Assembly: GCA_903890595.1 (NCBI GenBank)
Contig: CAITBU010000418.1
Location: 1 to 16,781 of the forward strand
Origin: an uncultured Holophagaceae bacterium
GTDB lineage: Bacteria > Acidobacteriota > Holophagae > Holophagales > Holophagaceae
DNA: 16,781 bases
Reading direction: 5' to 3'
Below are positions 7,036-14,739 of this stretch, in pieces. Position numbers and translations under genes: made by a program. The notes under the pieces are model-generated. The model searched no databases. It saw only the letters and a list, made by a program, of their open reading frames with translations, and was not told where the DNA came from. Each line of letters starts with the position of its first letter. Positions within the stretch are counted from its first letter, which is position 1.

Positions 7036-8349
7036 TCAGCGTTCCTTGATGCCCTTTTCCTCGAGCAGTTTCAGCAGGGCCTTCTCGTTCTCGGGCGTGA
7101 GGCCTGTGTAGACCGCCAGGATCTTCCCCTCCGGGTCCAGCACGAAGGTGGTGGGGATGCCGCCTACGCCATAGAGGTACATCAGGTTCTTGCCGAGCCT
7201 CTCCTTGCCGGCAGGGTCGTAGCCGATGGTGAAGCTGTAGTCCGGGCCCTTCTCCTTGATCCACTTGTCGAAGGCCGCCTTCTCGTCGGCGACGCAGACC
7301 CCCAGGAAGGCCAGGTTCGGGTTGTGTTTCAGGGCCTTCCAGTGAGCCTCGATCTTGGGCATGGCGGCCAGGCAGGGGCCGCACCAGGTGGCCCAGAAAT
7401 CCAGCACCACATACTTCCCCTTGTGGTCCGAGAGCTTGACCTTGCTGCCGTCCGGAAGCAGCATCTGGAAGTCCGTGGCGGCATCGCCGGTCTTCTTGGG
7501 GGGCAGGGGTTTGAAGGCGGCCTCCGGGGGCGCCACCGCGGTGCGGGCCACCACCAGGCTGCCGTCGGCGTTGCTCTCGAACTGCACCCACTGGCCGAAG
7601 AACTCCACCGGCTGGCCTAGCCCAAAGGCCTTGCGCACGCCCATGGGCGCGAAGGTGCCCTCGCCGTTCAAGTCCACAAAGAGCGTCCCCATGGGCTCCT
7701 TGAGGGCGGCGGCCTGCTCCAGATCCGATGGGTACATCCCGTTCCGGGACTTGCTGAACAGCATCGCGTCGTAGCCCTTCCCCTGGATGTCGAGACGGCC
7801 GCTGCGGACGTTGAACACCCGGACGGCCAGCCTGCCCGAGCCTGGCTCGTACATCACATTCACCGACAGGGCGGCGCGGCTGCTTCGCTTAGGCCCCAGG
7901 TCGAAGGAGGCGTCCACGGACCAGTTGCCGTCGAAGCGCTTCTTCTCTCCCTCCTTCGGCTTGCCCTTGGACTGCCAGCTCCAGGACACCGGGGGATCGT
8001 CCGTCAGGTCCCCGTTCTGGTTGGCGTCGAGCCACACCGCGCCTGCCTCGTCATCCACCACCACCAGCACCCGGTTGTCAGCCTGGTTGCCCAGGGCGAG
8101 GAAGCCGTACTGGGGCTTGCCCTTGTAGGCGGGCTCCTTCTTCAGCATCGCGGGGCGCTCTGCCACGAGGGGCATGGGGCTGTAGGGTTGCGTCTTGAGG
8201 AGGTTGCGCTGGAGGAAGTCCCCGTGGAGCAGCATGGGTGTGGCAGGCAGGGCGATGCGGAGGACCTCCTTGGCGGGAGCAGGCTTCTTCCCGGCCAAGA
8301 GGGGAAGCTGGAGGAGCACGGCCAGGGCCAGGATCAGGGGACGGTTCAT
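7036..8349 (-). CDS. Secreted thioredoxin-fold protein with EF-hand-like N-terminal domain, paralog 2
   Basis: 437 residues from the ATG at 8349. An ATG 24 bp further upstream is in frame, but the internal start matches paralog 1: the same CTGGAGTTCCGA precedes the ATG, and the signal peptide (MNRPLILALAVLLQLPLLAG) then begins properly. The layout is as in paralog 1. Acidic loops are DANQNGDLTDD (108-118), DLNGEGTF (226-233, where Glu230 replaces the usual Asp) and ESNADGS (258-264). The thioredoxin domain has W322-C323-G-P-C326 and cis-Pro P399, with Ala329 at the ResA Glu position. The gap to paralog 3 is 43 bp. It is probably periplasmic and a DsbD client. The duplication with paralog 1 extends into the Shine-Dalgarno region. 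Confidence 0.92.
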   Translation of the reverse strand: MNRPLILALAVLLQLPLLAGKKPAPAKEVLRIALPATPMLLHGDFLQRNLLKTQPYSPMPLVAERPAMLKKEPAYKGKPQYGFLALGNQADNRVLVVVDDEAGAVWLDANQNGDLTDDPPVSWSWQSKGKPKEGEKKRFDGNWSVDASFDLGPKRSSRAALSVNVMYEPGSGRLAVRVFNVRSGRLDIQGKGYDAMLFSKSRNGMYPSDLEQAAALKEPMGTLFVDLNGEGTFAPMGVRKAFGLGQPVEFFGQWVQFESNADGSLVVARTAVAPPEAAFKPLPPKKTGDAATDFQMLLPDGSKVKLSDHKGKYVVLDFWATWCGPCLAAMPKIEAHWKALKHNPNLAFLGVCVADEKAAFDKWIKEKGPDYSFTIGYDPAGKERLGKNLMYLYGVGGIPTTFVLDPEGKILAVYTGLTPENEKALLKLLEEKGIKER

Positions 8350-8392
8350 TCGGAACTCCAGGTGGATCTGCATTCGTTCACGGAGGCGGGCA

Positions 8393-9706
8393 TCACTGCT
8401 CCTTGATGCCCTTGTCGGCCAGGAGCTTCAGGAGGGCCTTCTCGTTCTCGGGGGTCAGTCCGGCGAAGCGCATCAAGACGATGCCCTCGGCGTCGATCAC
8501 AATGGTGGTGGGGATCATGTTGATCCCATTGAGGTACATGAGGTCCTTGCCCAGCTTCTGCTTGCCGGCAGGATCGAAGCCGATGGGGAAGGTGTAGCCC
8601 GGGCCCTTCTCTTTGACCCACTTATCGAAGGCGGCCTTCTCGTCGCCCACGCAGACGCCCAGGACGGCCAGGTTCGGGTTGTGCTTGAGGGCCTTCCAGT
8701 GGGTCTCCACCTTGGGCATGGCCGCGAGGCAGGGTCCGCACCAAGTGGCCCAGAAATCCAGGACCACAATCTTGCCCTTGTAGTCAGACAGCCTTGCCTT
8801 GCCTCCATCCGGCAGTAGCATCTCGAAGTCCGCAATCTTGTCACCGACCTTCTTGGGCGGCAGGGGCTTGAAGGCCGCCTCCGGGGGCGCCACAGCGGGA
8901 CGGGCAACCACCAGGCTGCCGTCGGCATTGCTGTCGAACTTCACCCACTGGCCGAAGAACTCGACAGGCACACCCATGCCGAAGGATTTCCGGACACTCA
9001 TAGGCGCGAAGGTACCGTCCCCATTGACATCGATGTGCACGGTCCCAGTGCCCTGCTTGAGGGCTACGGCTGCTTCCCGATCTGATAGGACCACCCCTGT
9101 GGTCGAACCGCTCGCCACCATCGCGCTGTAATTCTTTCCCTTAATGTCCAGCCTTCCGGAGCGGACGTTGAACACGCGGAAACTGAGCTTGTCGCTTCCC
9201 TCCTCGTGCATGACCTGCAACAGGATGGGGCTGCGGGTGACCTTCTTCGCCCCCAGGTCGAAACCCACCTCGATGGCCCAGTTGCCCTGGAAGGTGCGGT
9301 TCTTCCCCTCCTCCTTCTTCCCCGTGGACTGCCAAGCCCAGGCGACCGGGCTGTCATCCGTCAGGTCTCCGTTCTGGTTGCCGTCGAGATAGACGGCCTT
9401 GGCCTCGTCGTCCACCACGACAAGGTATTGAGCCTTGGCGGCGTTCCCCAGAGTGAGGGTGCCGTAGAGGGGCTTGCCCTTGTACCCGTGCTCCTTCGTC
9501 ACAGTGGAGGGCCGATCGGCGGAGAGTTGAACAGGCTGGAAGGCGGGACTCTTGGCGATGTTCCTCTGGAAGAAGTCGCCCTGGAGCAGCAGTGGGGAGG
9601 CCGGCAGGCTGATGCGGAGCACCTCCTTCTCCGGCGCAGGTTTCTTCTCCGCCAAGAGGGGCGCTGGGAGGAGCAGGGCCATCGTGAGGGCGGCGCGCAG
9701 GATCAT
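8393..9706 (-). CDS. Secreted thioredoxin-fold protein with EF-hand-like N-terminal domain, paralog 3
   Basis: 437 residues with signal peptide MILRAALTMALLLPAPLLA. The layout matches paralogs 1 and 2. The shared motif is altered to EHGYKGKPLYG (72-82). Acidic loops are DGNQNGDLTDD (108-118), DVNGDGTF (226-233) and DSNADGS (258-264), the last being the most canonical of the three paralogs. The thioredoxin domain has W322-C323-G-P-C326, and the cis-Pro loop reads INMIPTT (P399) in place of GVGGIPTT, a change beside the active site that could alter partner choice. Ala329 is at the ResA Glu position. GGAG lies 7 bp before the ATG. It is the first gene after the hairpin at 9777-9804, 124 bp from the beta-barrel gene, the largest gap within the minus-strand block. 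Confidence 0.92.
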   Translation of the reverse strand: MILRAALTMALLLPAPLLAEKKPAPEKEVLRISLPASPLLLQGDFFQRNIAKSPAFQPVQLSADRPSTVTKEHGYKGKPLYGTLTLGNAAKAQYLVVVDDEAKAVYLDGNQNGDLTDDSPVAWAWQSTGKKEEGKNRTFQGNWAIEVGFDLGAKKVTRSPILLQVMHEEGSDKLSFRVFNVRSGRLDIKGKNYSAMVASGSTTGVVLSDREAAVALKQGTGTVHIDVNGDGTFAPMSVRKSFGMGVPVEFFGQWVKFDSNADGSLVVARPAVAPPEAAFKPLPPKKVGDKIADFEMLLPDGGKARLSDYKGKIVVLDFWATWCGPCLAAMPKVETHWKALKHNPNLAVLGVCVGDEKAAFDKWVKEKGPGYTFPIGFDPAGKQKLGKDLMYLNGINMIPTTIVIDAEGIVLMRFAGLTPENEKALLKLLADKGIKEQ

Positions 9707-9776
9707 GTCAAAGACTCCAAAGGGACGGTCATCAAAAAGTAGGTGTCCGAAAAAGGTATATGGTTCCCCAGCACAG

Positions 9777-9804
9777 CGCCGCGCCCCGTGGATGGGGCGC
9801 GGCG
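9777..9804 (-). terminator. GC-rich 11-bp hairpin, partial terminator or mRNA-stabilising element
   Basis: Perfect inverted arms CGCCGCGCCCC (9777-9787) and GGGGCGCGGCG (9794-9804) with a 6-nt loop. On the minus strand it follows the beta-barrel stop codon (9831) by 26 bp. The first T-run (CCTTTTT) comes about 18-20 nt after the stem rather than directly, so it is not a textbook rho-independent terminator. Partial termination or a 3'-end stabiliser that sets different mRNA levels for the outer-membrane and redox halves is plausible. Confidence 0.6.
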
Positions 9805-9830
9805 GTGGCCGTTTGATCGAAGCCTGGTTC

Positions 9831-10463
9831 CTAGAAGGCGTAGCGTAGGCCCACCTGGATCCAGGTGGGGTTTACGCCGCCGTCATTGGGGTAGTTGGTG
9901 TTGGGGGCGCCCCGGCGCTCGCCGCCGCTCAGCTCCGTGGCCTGGAAGGTCAGGTCAGAGACCAGGTGGGGGGTCCACCGGTGCTCCACGCCCACGCGGA
10001 TGCCCAGCTTCCAGCTGCGGGAGGCATCGTTGGTGACCGCCCAGACGTACTGGGGAGCCTTGGCCGTGGGGTTGTGGCCGTCTGTCACCCAAGTCTCGGT
10101 GCCGTTGTTCACGACGGAGTAGCGGTTGCCGGAAAGACCGGCGAAGCAACTCCAGGTCTTCAGGGAGGTGTCCAGGTAGAGGTCCCAGGCCACCTGTGTG
10201 AGCGTCAGAGAGGACCTGATGGTGCCGTAGTCCTTCCCGGACATGGCGTAGCGGTTCAGGCTGACCCGCGTCGGAAGGTCGTTGGGCAGCTTGAAGCTGA
10301 CGCCCACGCCCACCGCGAAGGCCGTGCTGTTGTGGGTGACTTTGGTGAGGGCCGGGGCGGACCAGAGCAGGGCTGCACCGGCATCGTAGTTCCAGGCGGG
10401 AGTTTGGGCAGAAAGCGGAAGGGTGAGAATTCCCGCAGCGGCCGTGAGGATGATTCGGTTCAT
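9831..10463 (-). CDS. Small outer-membrane beta-barrel protein
   Basis: 210 residues with signal peptide MNRIILTAAAGILTLPLSA (cut before QTP). The mature protein shows alternating hydrophobic strands with aromatic girdle residues and ends in ...TWIQVGLRYAF. A terminal Phe after an alternating strand is the standard outer-membrane barrel signal. Size suggests an 8- to 10-strand barrel. One cysteine (SLKTWSCFAG). I cannot name the family; it resembles OmpW/OprD-like small barrels only in general form. Shine-Dalgarno GAGGAG lies 6 bp before the ATG, and the gene starts 19 bp after the TonB receptor stop, so the two are almost certainly co-transcribed. It may be an accessory porin for the receptor, but this rests on context only. 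Confidence 0.8.
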   Translation of the reverse strand: MNRIILTAAAGILTLPLSAQTPAWNYDAGAALLWSAPALTKVTHNSTAFAVGVGVSFKLPNDLPTRVSLNRYAMSGKDYGTIRSSLTLTQVAWDLYLDTSLKTWSCFAGLSGNRYSVVNNGTETWVTDGHNPTAKAPQYVWAVTNDASRSWKLGIRVGVEHRWTPHLVSDLTFQATELSGGERRGAPNTNYPNDGGVNPTWIQVGLRYAF

Positions 10464-10482
10464 GATCGTCTCCTCGAGGGAA

Positions 10483-13400
10483 TCAGAAGCGGAGGCCCAT
10501 AGTGATCTCGCTGAAGGTGCGCGGCTGGTTCCACATGGACCGTTCGCTGGTCCCGGTGAGGGTGCCGGCGCTGCCGGGTACGTAGACCTGCGTGTACATG
10601 AGGCGGCCAGGGATGCCGTCGGTGGTGCCGGCGGCGGTGCCGGAGTAGGGTGGTTGGAAGTTCATTCCCTGGTTGAAGATGTTGATGATCTGCAGGGAGC
10701 CGATGAGTTGGGCCCGGCTCACGCCGAAGGGGATCTTCCAGTCCACCTTGAGGGAGGCGGAGTAGGTGTCGTTGCTGTTGCGGTAGGCACCCATGGGCGA
10801 GTAGTACCGGCTGAAGGAAGGATCCCCGATGGCCTGTACCGCGAGACCGTTGGGGTCCAGGGTGGGCATGGGCTGCAGGACCACATTGCCGCTGCCGTCC
10901 TTGATGTAGCGGTAGAGCATGCTGGTGCCTAGCGCGCCGACGCCCGGATCGTGCAGGTAGTCCCCGAGGAGGGTTACGGCGATTTCTCCGCCCTTGATGG
11001 GATGGGCGTAGGTCCAGGCCACCTTCGCTTTCTGCATGTCCAGCAGGAGGCCTGCAGGGACCCGCTCCTGGGCCGTCAGACCGAAGGCCGTGTTGTTGCG
11101 CAGGCTGAGGTTATTGAGGACACCAGATTCCTGCACGCCGGTCTGCCGGAAGTAGGTGTAGGAGCCGACGAAGGTGAGGCGGGAGGTGACGGCCTGTTGC
11201 CAGCTCAGCTCCAGGGTGCGGAACTTGGTCTCGAAGGGGCTGTTCAGGTAGCGGGTGAGCTGGATGCGCTTGGAGGGCGCCCCCTGGCCCGAGGGGTCCT
11301 TCACGACCTGGAAGTTCTCCAGGCCGTAGTCCAGGGAGCTCAGCAAGGCGTTCTTGTAGGTGCGCTGGGCCAGGGCCAGGTTGACGTAGCCCCCCTCGAG
11401 GGACCGCCGGTAGTTGAGGGCGATCTCGTCGCCGTAGGCGGCCTTGAGGTTGGGATCAATGGAGAGCTGCTGGCGCGCGTCCCGGTAGTAGTGAGTGGCG
11501 AGGTAGTTGGCGGGGTCCGTCAACTGGGCGTAGGAGACATTCCGGACGCCATAGTTGCCGCCGTCCGTGGGATCGCCCGGCAGGGGCTGGCCGGCGATGC
11601 CCGCCCAGCCCCGGACTGTGAAGGCGGTGTTGGGGGCGATCACCCAGGGGGAGGTGCCACTGGTGGTGAACTCCTGGGCGTAGCGGGCCAGGGTGAAGGC
11701 GAAGGCGTGTACGCCCTTGCCGTCGGGGTTCCACTTGGCCTGGAACCGGGGCTCCGGCATGTTGGTGGAAAGGACCGAGCTGCCGTCCGTGTTCTCCACG
11801 GAGAAGCGGTTGAAGCGCAGGCCCGCGGTGATGGTCCAGTTCTGGTTAGGGGTCCAGGTGTCGTTGACGTAGATCACTCGGGTGCGGTCCACCATGTCGC
11901 CACCGCCCGCCCAGAAGTTGAGCAGGAGGGGGGCGGGTCCGACGCGGGTGAAGGCATCACCGCTGATCAGGGTCGGCGTAGTCGAGGACTGTTGGCCGTT
12001 GAGGGTGGGCCCTACGAAGCGGACGGTGGGGAAGCTGTAGGCGCCGGTGCTGCTGTCCACGTAGTAGCCGCCCACGCCCACGCGGGTAAGGTTGCCCGGC
12101 TGGGGATAGCCTGGGTTGTTGTGCATGGCCACGTTCTCAAGGCCGAAGTCCACCTCGTGGCTGCCCTTCCAGTCGGCGAGGTACTTGAAGCGCAGGCTCT
12201 GGTTCAGGTTGGAGCGCGTCTGGTTCTGGCCGTTCGTGCCAAAGAGGGGGAAGGCACCGAAGGTGCTGTAGCCGGTGCCGAAGGTCCCGTTGGAGAGGCC
12301 CGAGTAGACCTTGACGGGATTGTTGCCGTCCGGGACTGCGTAGGACGTGGCCTGATACCGGTACGCACCCTGCTGGGCCTCCACCTGGAAGTTGGGCGTG
12401 ATGGAGCCTCGGTAGTTGATGGAGTAGGCCTTGCGCAGATTTGTCCCGGGGCCAAAATCTCTCGCCTGGATCCAGTACTGGGTGAAGCCGGTGAAGTCAG
12501 CAGCCGTCGCCGAGGTGCTGGATCGCCGGTAGGAGGTGCTCAGGGAGATCACGTGGTCGCCGAAGAGGGCTGCGGTGAACTTGGTGTCCCAGAAGCTGCT
12601 GTCGCCGACGGACGGGATGTTGGTGCCGATGTCCCAGCGGGGGATCGTGGTGCCGGAAGGGAGGGCGCGCAGGCGGGCGGCCAAGTTGGTGAGGTAGGCC
12701 TCGAAGGGGTAGCCCGTGCCGCCGACGTTGGCCTGGGGCATCACCGGGAAGGAGGCGTTGTTGGGTGTTCCGGAGGCAGGGAACAGGGGGATGATGCTGT
12801 TGGATCCTGCAATCCGCTGGTTGGCCACGGAGAACCAGATGTGGTCCTTCCAGAGGGGGCCGCTGAGGGTGAGGTTCCAGGTTCGTGCGATCTTGTCGGT
12901 GGAGCTGGTGGCGGTGTTGGTGGCGTCCGACGCGAACCAGCCCGCACGCTCGGAGGCCCGGTTGTAGGTGATGCGCACGGAGCCCGCGAACTCATTGCCG
13001 CCGCTCTTGGTGACCACCTTCACCTGGCCGCCCGAAACCCGGCCGCTGGCGGCGTTGACGGGGGACTGGACCACCAGCACGTCTTCCACGAAGTCGGGGA
13101 TGGGGGAGAAGGCGGCTGTGCCGTTGTCCTTAACGTCCATGCCGTCCATGAAGTAGCCGATGGCGTCGGCGCTGACCCCGCGGATGCCGTTCTTGGAGTT
13201 GTTGTTGTCGGTCACGACTCCCGGGGACATGATCCGGGCCTGCTCGAAGATGCCGCCTCCGCCGCTGGCCACCACGGGCAAGCGCCAGAGCTGCTCACCC
13301 GAGATGTTGGTGGCCACCTTTACCTCGGAGGCGGACATGGTGAGCATGGGGGCCGAGACCTCCACGAGGGCGGTCGCCTCGATCACGCGCCTAAGGGTGA

Positions 13401-13722
13401 AGTCCAAGCGCTGGTTGCTGGCCACGCCCACGCGCACGTCCTTGTATGAGGGGGCGCCGAAACCGTCCTTAACCGCCTTGATGCTGTAGTTCCCCACGGG
13501 GAGGATGGGCACACGCCACTCGCCCTTCTCGTTGGAAAGGACGGTGCGGGGGCTAAAGAGGGCGGGGCTTTCAATGGTGATTCGGACGCCCGCTATTGGT
13601 TTTTCTCCTGGGCCGAGAATCAGGCCCGAGAGGGTGCCTGTCTGCTCCTGGGCCACAAGCTGGGCACCCGCCGCCAGCATCATCGCCACCGCGGACCGCG
13701 AGATCGTGTTGCGCATGTTCAT
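10483..13722 (-). CDS. Oar-like TonB-dependent receptor with N-terminal carboxypeptidase-regulatory domain
   Basis: 1079 residues. A signal peptide (about 1-25, ...MLAAGAQLVAQ) precedes a carboxypeptidase-regulatory-like beta-sandwich (about 28-112: GTLSGLILGPGEKPIAGV, then DFTLR). A TonB-box-like segment (EATALVEVSAP, 115-125) follows, then a plug domain (about 130-240) with GIRGVSADAIGYFMDGMDV and SGGQVKVVTKSGGNEFAGSV. A long beta-barrel ends in EITMGLRF with terminal Phe. I find no cysteine anywhere in it. The layout is that of Oar-like receptors, common in Acidobacteriota and Myxococcota, which import ligands in an energised way; the ligand cannot be read from sequence. Start: GGGAG 7 bp before ATG 13722, with a second ATG 6 bp inside. 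It follows the upstream barrel gene by 36 bp. Confidence 0.95.
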   Translation of the reverse strand: MNMRNTISRSAVAMMLAAGAQLVAQEQTGTLSGLILGPGEKPIAGVRITIESPALFSPRTVLSNEKGEWRVPILPVGNYSIKAVKDGFGAPSYKDVRVGVASNQRLDFTLRRVIEATALVEVSAPMLTMSASEVKVATNISGEQLWRLPVVASGGGGIFEQARIMSPGVVTDNNNSKNGIRGVSADAIGYFMDGMDVKDNGTAAFSPIPDFVEDVLVVQSPVNAASGRVSGGQVKVVTKSGGNEFAGSVRITYNRASERAGWFASDATNTATSSTDKIARTWNLTLSGPLWKDHIWFSVANQRIAGSNSIIPLFPASGTPNNASFPVMPQANVGGTGYPFEAYLTNLAARLRALPSGTTIPRWDIGTNIPSVGDSSFWDTKFTAALFGDHVISLSTSYRRSSTSATAADFTGFTQYWIQARDFGPGTNLRKAYSINYRGSITPNFQVEAQQGAYRYQATSYAVPDGNNPVKVYSGLSNGTFGTGYSTFGAFPLFGTNGQNQTRSNLNQSLRFKYLADWKGSHEVDFGLENVAMHNNPGYPQPGNLTRVGVGGYYVDSSTGAYSFPTVRFVGPTLNGQQSSTTPTLISGDAFTRVGPAPLLLNFWAGGGDMVDRTRVIYVNDTWTPNQNWTITAGLRFNRFSVENTDGSSVLSTNMPEPRFQAKWNPDGKGVHAFAFTLARYAQEFTTSGTSPWVIAPNTAFTVRGWAGIAGQPLPGDPTDGGNYGVRNVSYAQLTDPANYLATHYYRDARQQLSIDPNLKAAYGDEIALNYRRSLEGGYVNLALAQRTYKNALLSSLDYGLENFQVVKDPSGQGAPSKRIQLTRYLNSPFETKFRTLELSWQQAVTSRLTFVGSYTYFRQTGVQESGVLNNLSLRNNTAFGLTAQERVPAGLLLDMQKAKVAWTYAHPIKGGEIAVTLLGDYLHDPGVGALGTSMLYRYIKDGSGNVVLQPMPTLDPNGLAVQAIGDPSFSRYYSPMGAYRNSNDTYSASLKVDWKIPFGVSRAQLIGSLQIINIFNQGMNFQPPYSGTAAGTTDGIPGRLMYTQVYVPGSAGTLTGTSERSMWNQPRTFSEITMGLRF

Positions 13723-13758
13723 GGTTCATCTCCCAGATGGAATCGGTCCTCGTCTCGG

Positions 13759-14553
13759 TCAGAAATGCCAGGTCCAGCCAAGCTCCAGGTGGGGCCACCA
13801 CCGGGTGTTCTTGGCGAGGGAGTCCGCTGGGAACCCGTTGTGGGTCGATATCAGGCCGATGTTGGCGCCCTGGGCGTTCTGGCCCATGGTGTAGGTGCCT
13901 GAGCCGTTCTGGTGGATGTAGTCCACGGCCTTGTAGTTCAGAATCAGGAGATTCAACTCCAGGCTCGAGCTGGGGTTCACCCGCCATTTCACCCCCACCA
14001 AGGGGCTGGTGGTGAAGCCGCCCGACTCCGGCGTGGCGTTATAGGTGTCCCGCCAGGTGGTCGACAGGTTCGCCGCCGTGGGTCCCCAGGGGGTGGAGCG
14101 CGTGTCCCCCAGCATCTCCTGGCGGAACTTCGCTCCGCCGATCATCAGGCCCACCTGCCAGGAAAACCCCTGGAAAGGTAGGGGCCGAGCCAGCGCCACC
14201 CGCAGGGCGAAGCCCTTTAGGTCATTGGCCTTCCGCTCGACTGAATTGCGGGGGTCCACCGGGGCCATGCCCGCCATCGCGGGCTGGAGAGCCCCGATGT
14301 ACTGATCACCGGTCTTGTAGTTGTAGCCCAGTTCTCCACTCAGCTCACCCCAGGCGGTCGACCCGGTCAGGTTGAAACCGAAACCAAGCGCATTGCCCCG
14401 GAGGTTATCCCGGTTGCCGCCGCCGAAGGCTGTCCGGATCTTCACTTCCGGTTGCGGCCAGACAAAGTCGGCGGCACTCAGGGAGAAGGCGCATCCAGCC
14501 AAGGCCAGTGCCAGGGCTCGCCGGATGAGTTGGGGGGTGAACGGGCTGTTCAT
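13759..14553 (-). CDS. Outer-membrane beta-barrel protein
   Basis: 264 residues from the ATG at 14553. The frame is open further upstream, but GGAGG 7 bp before this ATG and the signal peptide (MNSPFTPQLIRRALALALAGCAFSLSA) decide the start. The mature protein begins ADFVWPQPEVKIRTAFGGGN, has alternating strands with Gly/Tyr/Asn turns (SGELGYNYKTGDQYIG, LELNLLILNYKAVDYI) and ends HLELGWTWHF. The terminal Phe and strand pattern indicate an outer-membrane barrel of about 12 strands. The only cysteine is in the signal peptide. I do not recognise the family. It is the first gene of the minus-strand block, about 84 bp below the predicted transcription start and 36 bp ahead of the TonB receptor. Confidence 0.8.
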   Translation of the reverse strand: MNSPFTPQLIRRALALALAGCAFSLSAADFVWPQPEVKIRTAFGGGNRDNLRGNALGFGFNLTGSTAWGELSGELGYNYKTGDQYIGALQPAMAGMAPVDPRNSVERKANDLKGFALRVALARPLPFQGFSWQVGLMIGGAKFRQEMLGDTRSTPWGPTAANLSTTWRDTYNATPESGGFTTSPLVGVKWRVNPSSSLELNLLILNYKAVDYIHQNGSGTYTMGQNAQGANIGLISTHNGFPADSLAKNTRWWPHLELGWTWHF

Positions 14554-14643
14554 GGATGTGCCTCCGTGGTCCTGGTGGGATTGCCCGGGTGTTCGAGGGT
14601 GATTGTTCATGGGTCGTCTAGAAAGGGTTTCTGGTGTCCCCAG

Positions 14644-14672
14644 ACTATGGGTCACACAAAAAGGCATTTCAA
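14644..14672 (-). promoter_or_regulatory. Sigma70-type promoter for the minus-strand block
   Basis: On the minus strand -35 TTGAAA (14667-14672, 5 of 6 matches) and -10 CATAGT (14644-14649, 4 of 6) are 17 bp apart. Transcription would start near 14637, giving a leader of about 84 nt before the ATG at 14553. It overlaps the divergent padR control region. A small AT palindrome (AATATT, around 14674-14679) sits beside the -35 and is a candidate PadR contact point. Confidence 0.55.
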
Positions 14673-14695
14673 GAATATTTTGGGGGGAACCTGCC

Positions 14696-14701
14696 TATAC
14701 T
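14696..14701 (+). promoter_or_regulatory. Candidate -10 element for padR
   Basis: TATACT matches the -10 consensus at 5 of 6, 38 bp before the padR ATG. No convincing -35 is found 16-18 bp upstream (GAATAT at 17 bp), so this promoter may be weak or activator-dependent. It is close enough to the divergent -35 for one bound regulator to affect both directions. Confidence 0.35.
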
Positions 14702-14739
14702 GTCGAGGCACCCCTCTATGACGAAAGGAAAGGAGGACC

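Noticed and set aside
5672..7591. A 639-codon frame that would fuse paralog 1 to an upstream extension
   Set aside because: The extension is paralog 2 read in the wrong frame. A signal peptide and Shine-Dalgarno at 6994 mark the real start.
10951..13449. An 832-codon plus-strand open frame opposite the TonB receptor
   Set aside because: It is a GC-bias mirror of the receptor gene. The minus-strand frame has a signal peptide, recognisable domains and a terminal Phe; the mirror has Gly/Val-rich low-complexity sequence and no domain signature.
14630..14639. A 10-bp match to part of the 32-bp repeat (TCTGGTGTCC, reverse strand) near the predicted start of the minus-strand transcript
   Set aside because: The other dyad arm is missing, and an 11-bp match of the same core also occurs inside the TonB receptor coding sequence (11118-11128), so matches this short arise by chance here.
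14554..14667. An upstream start (14667) for the first outer-membrane barrel gene
   Set aside because: It would place 38 polar residues before the signal peptide and start within the predicted promoter -35. GGAGG before 14553 supports the internal start.
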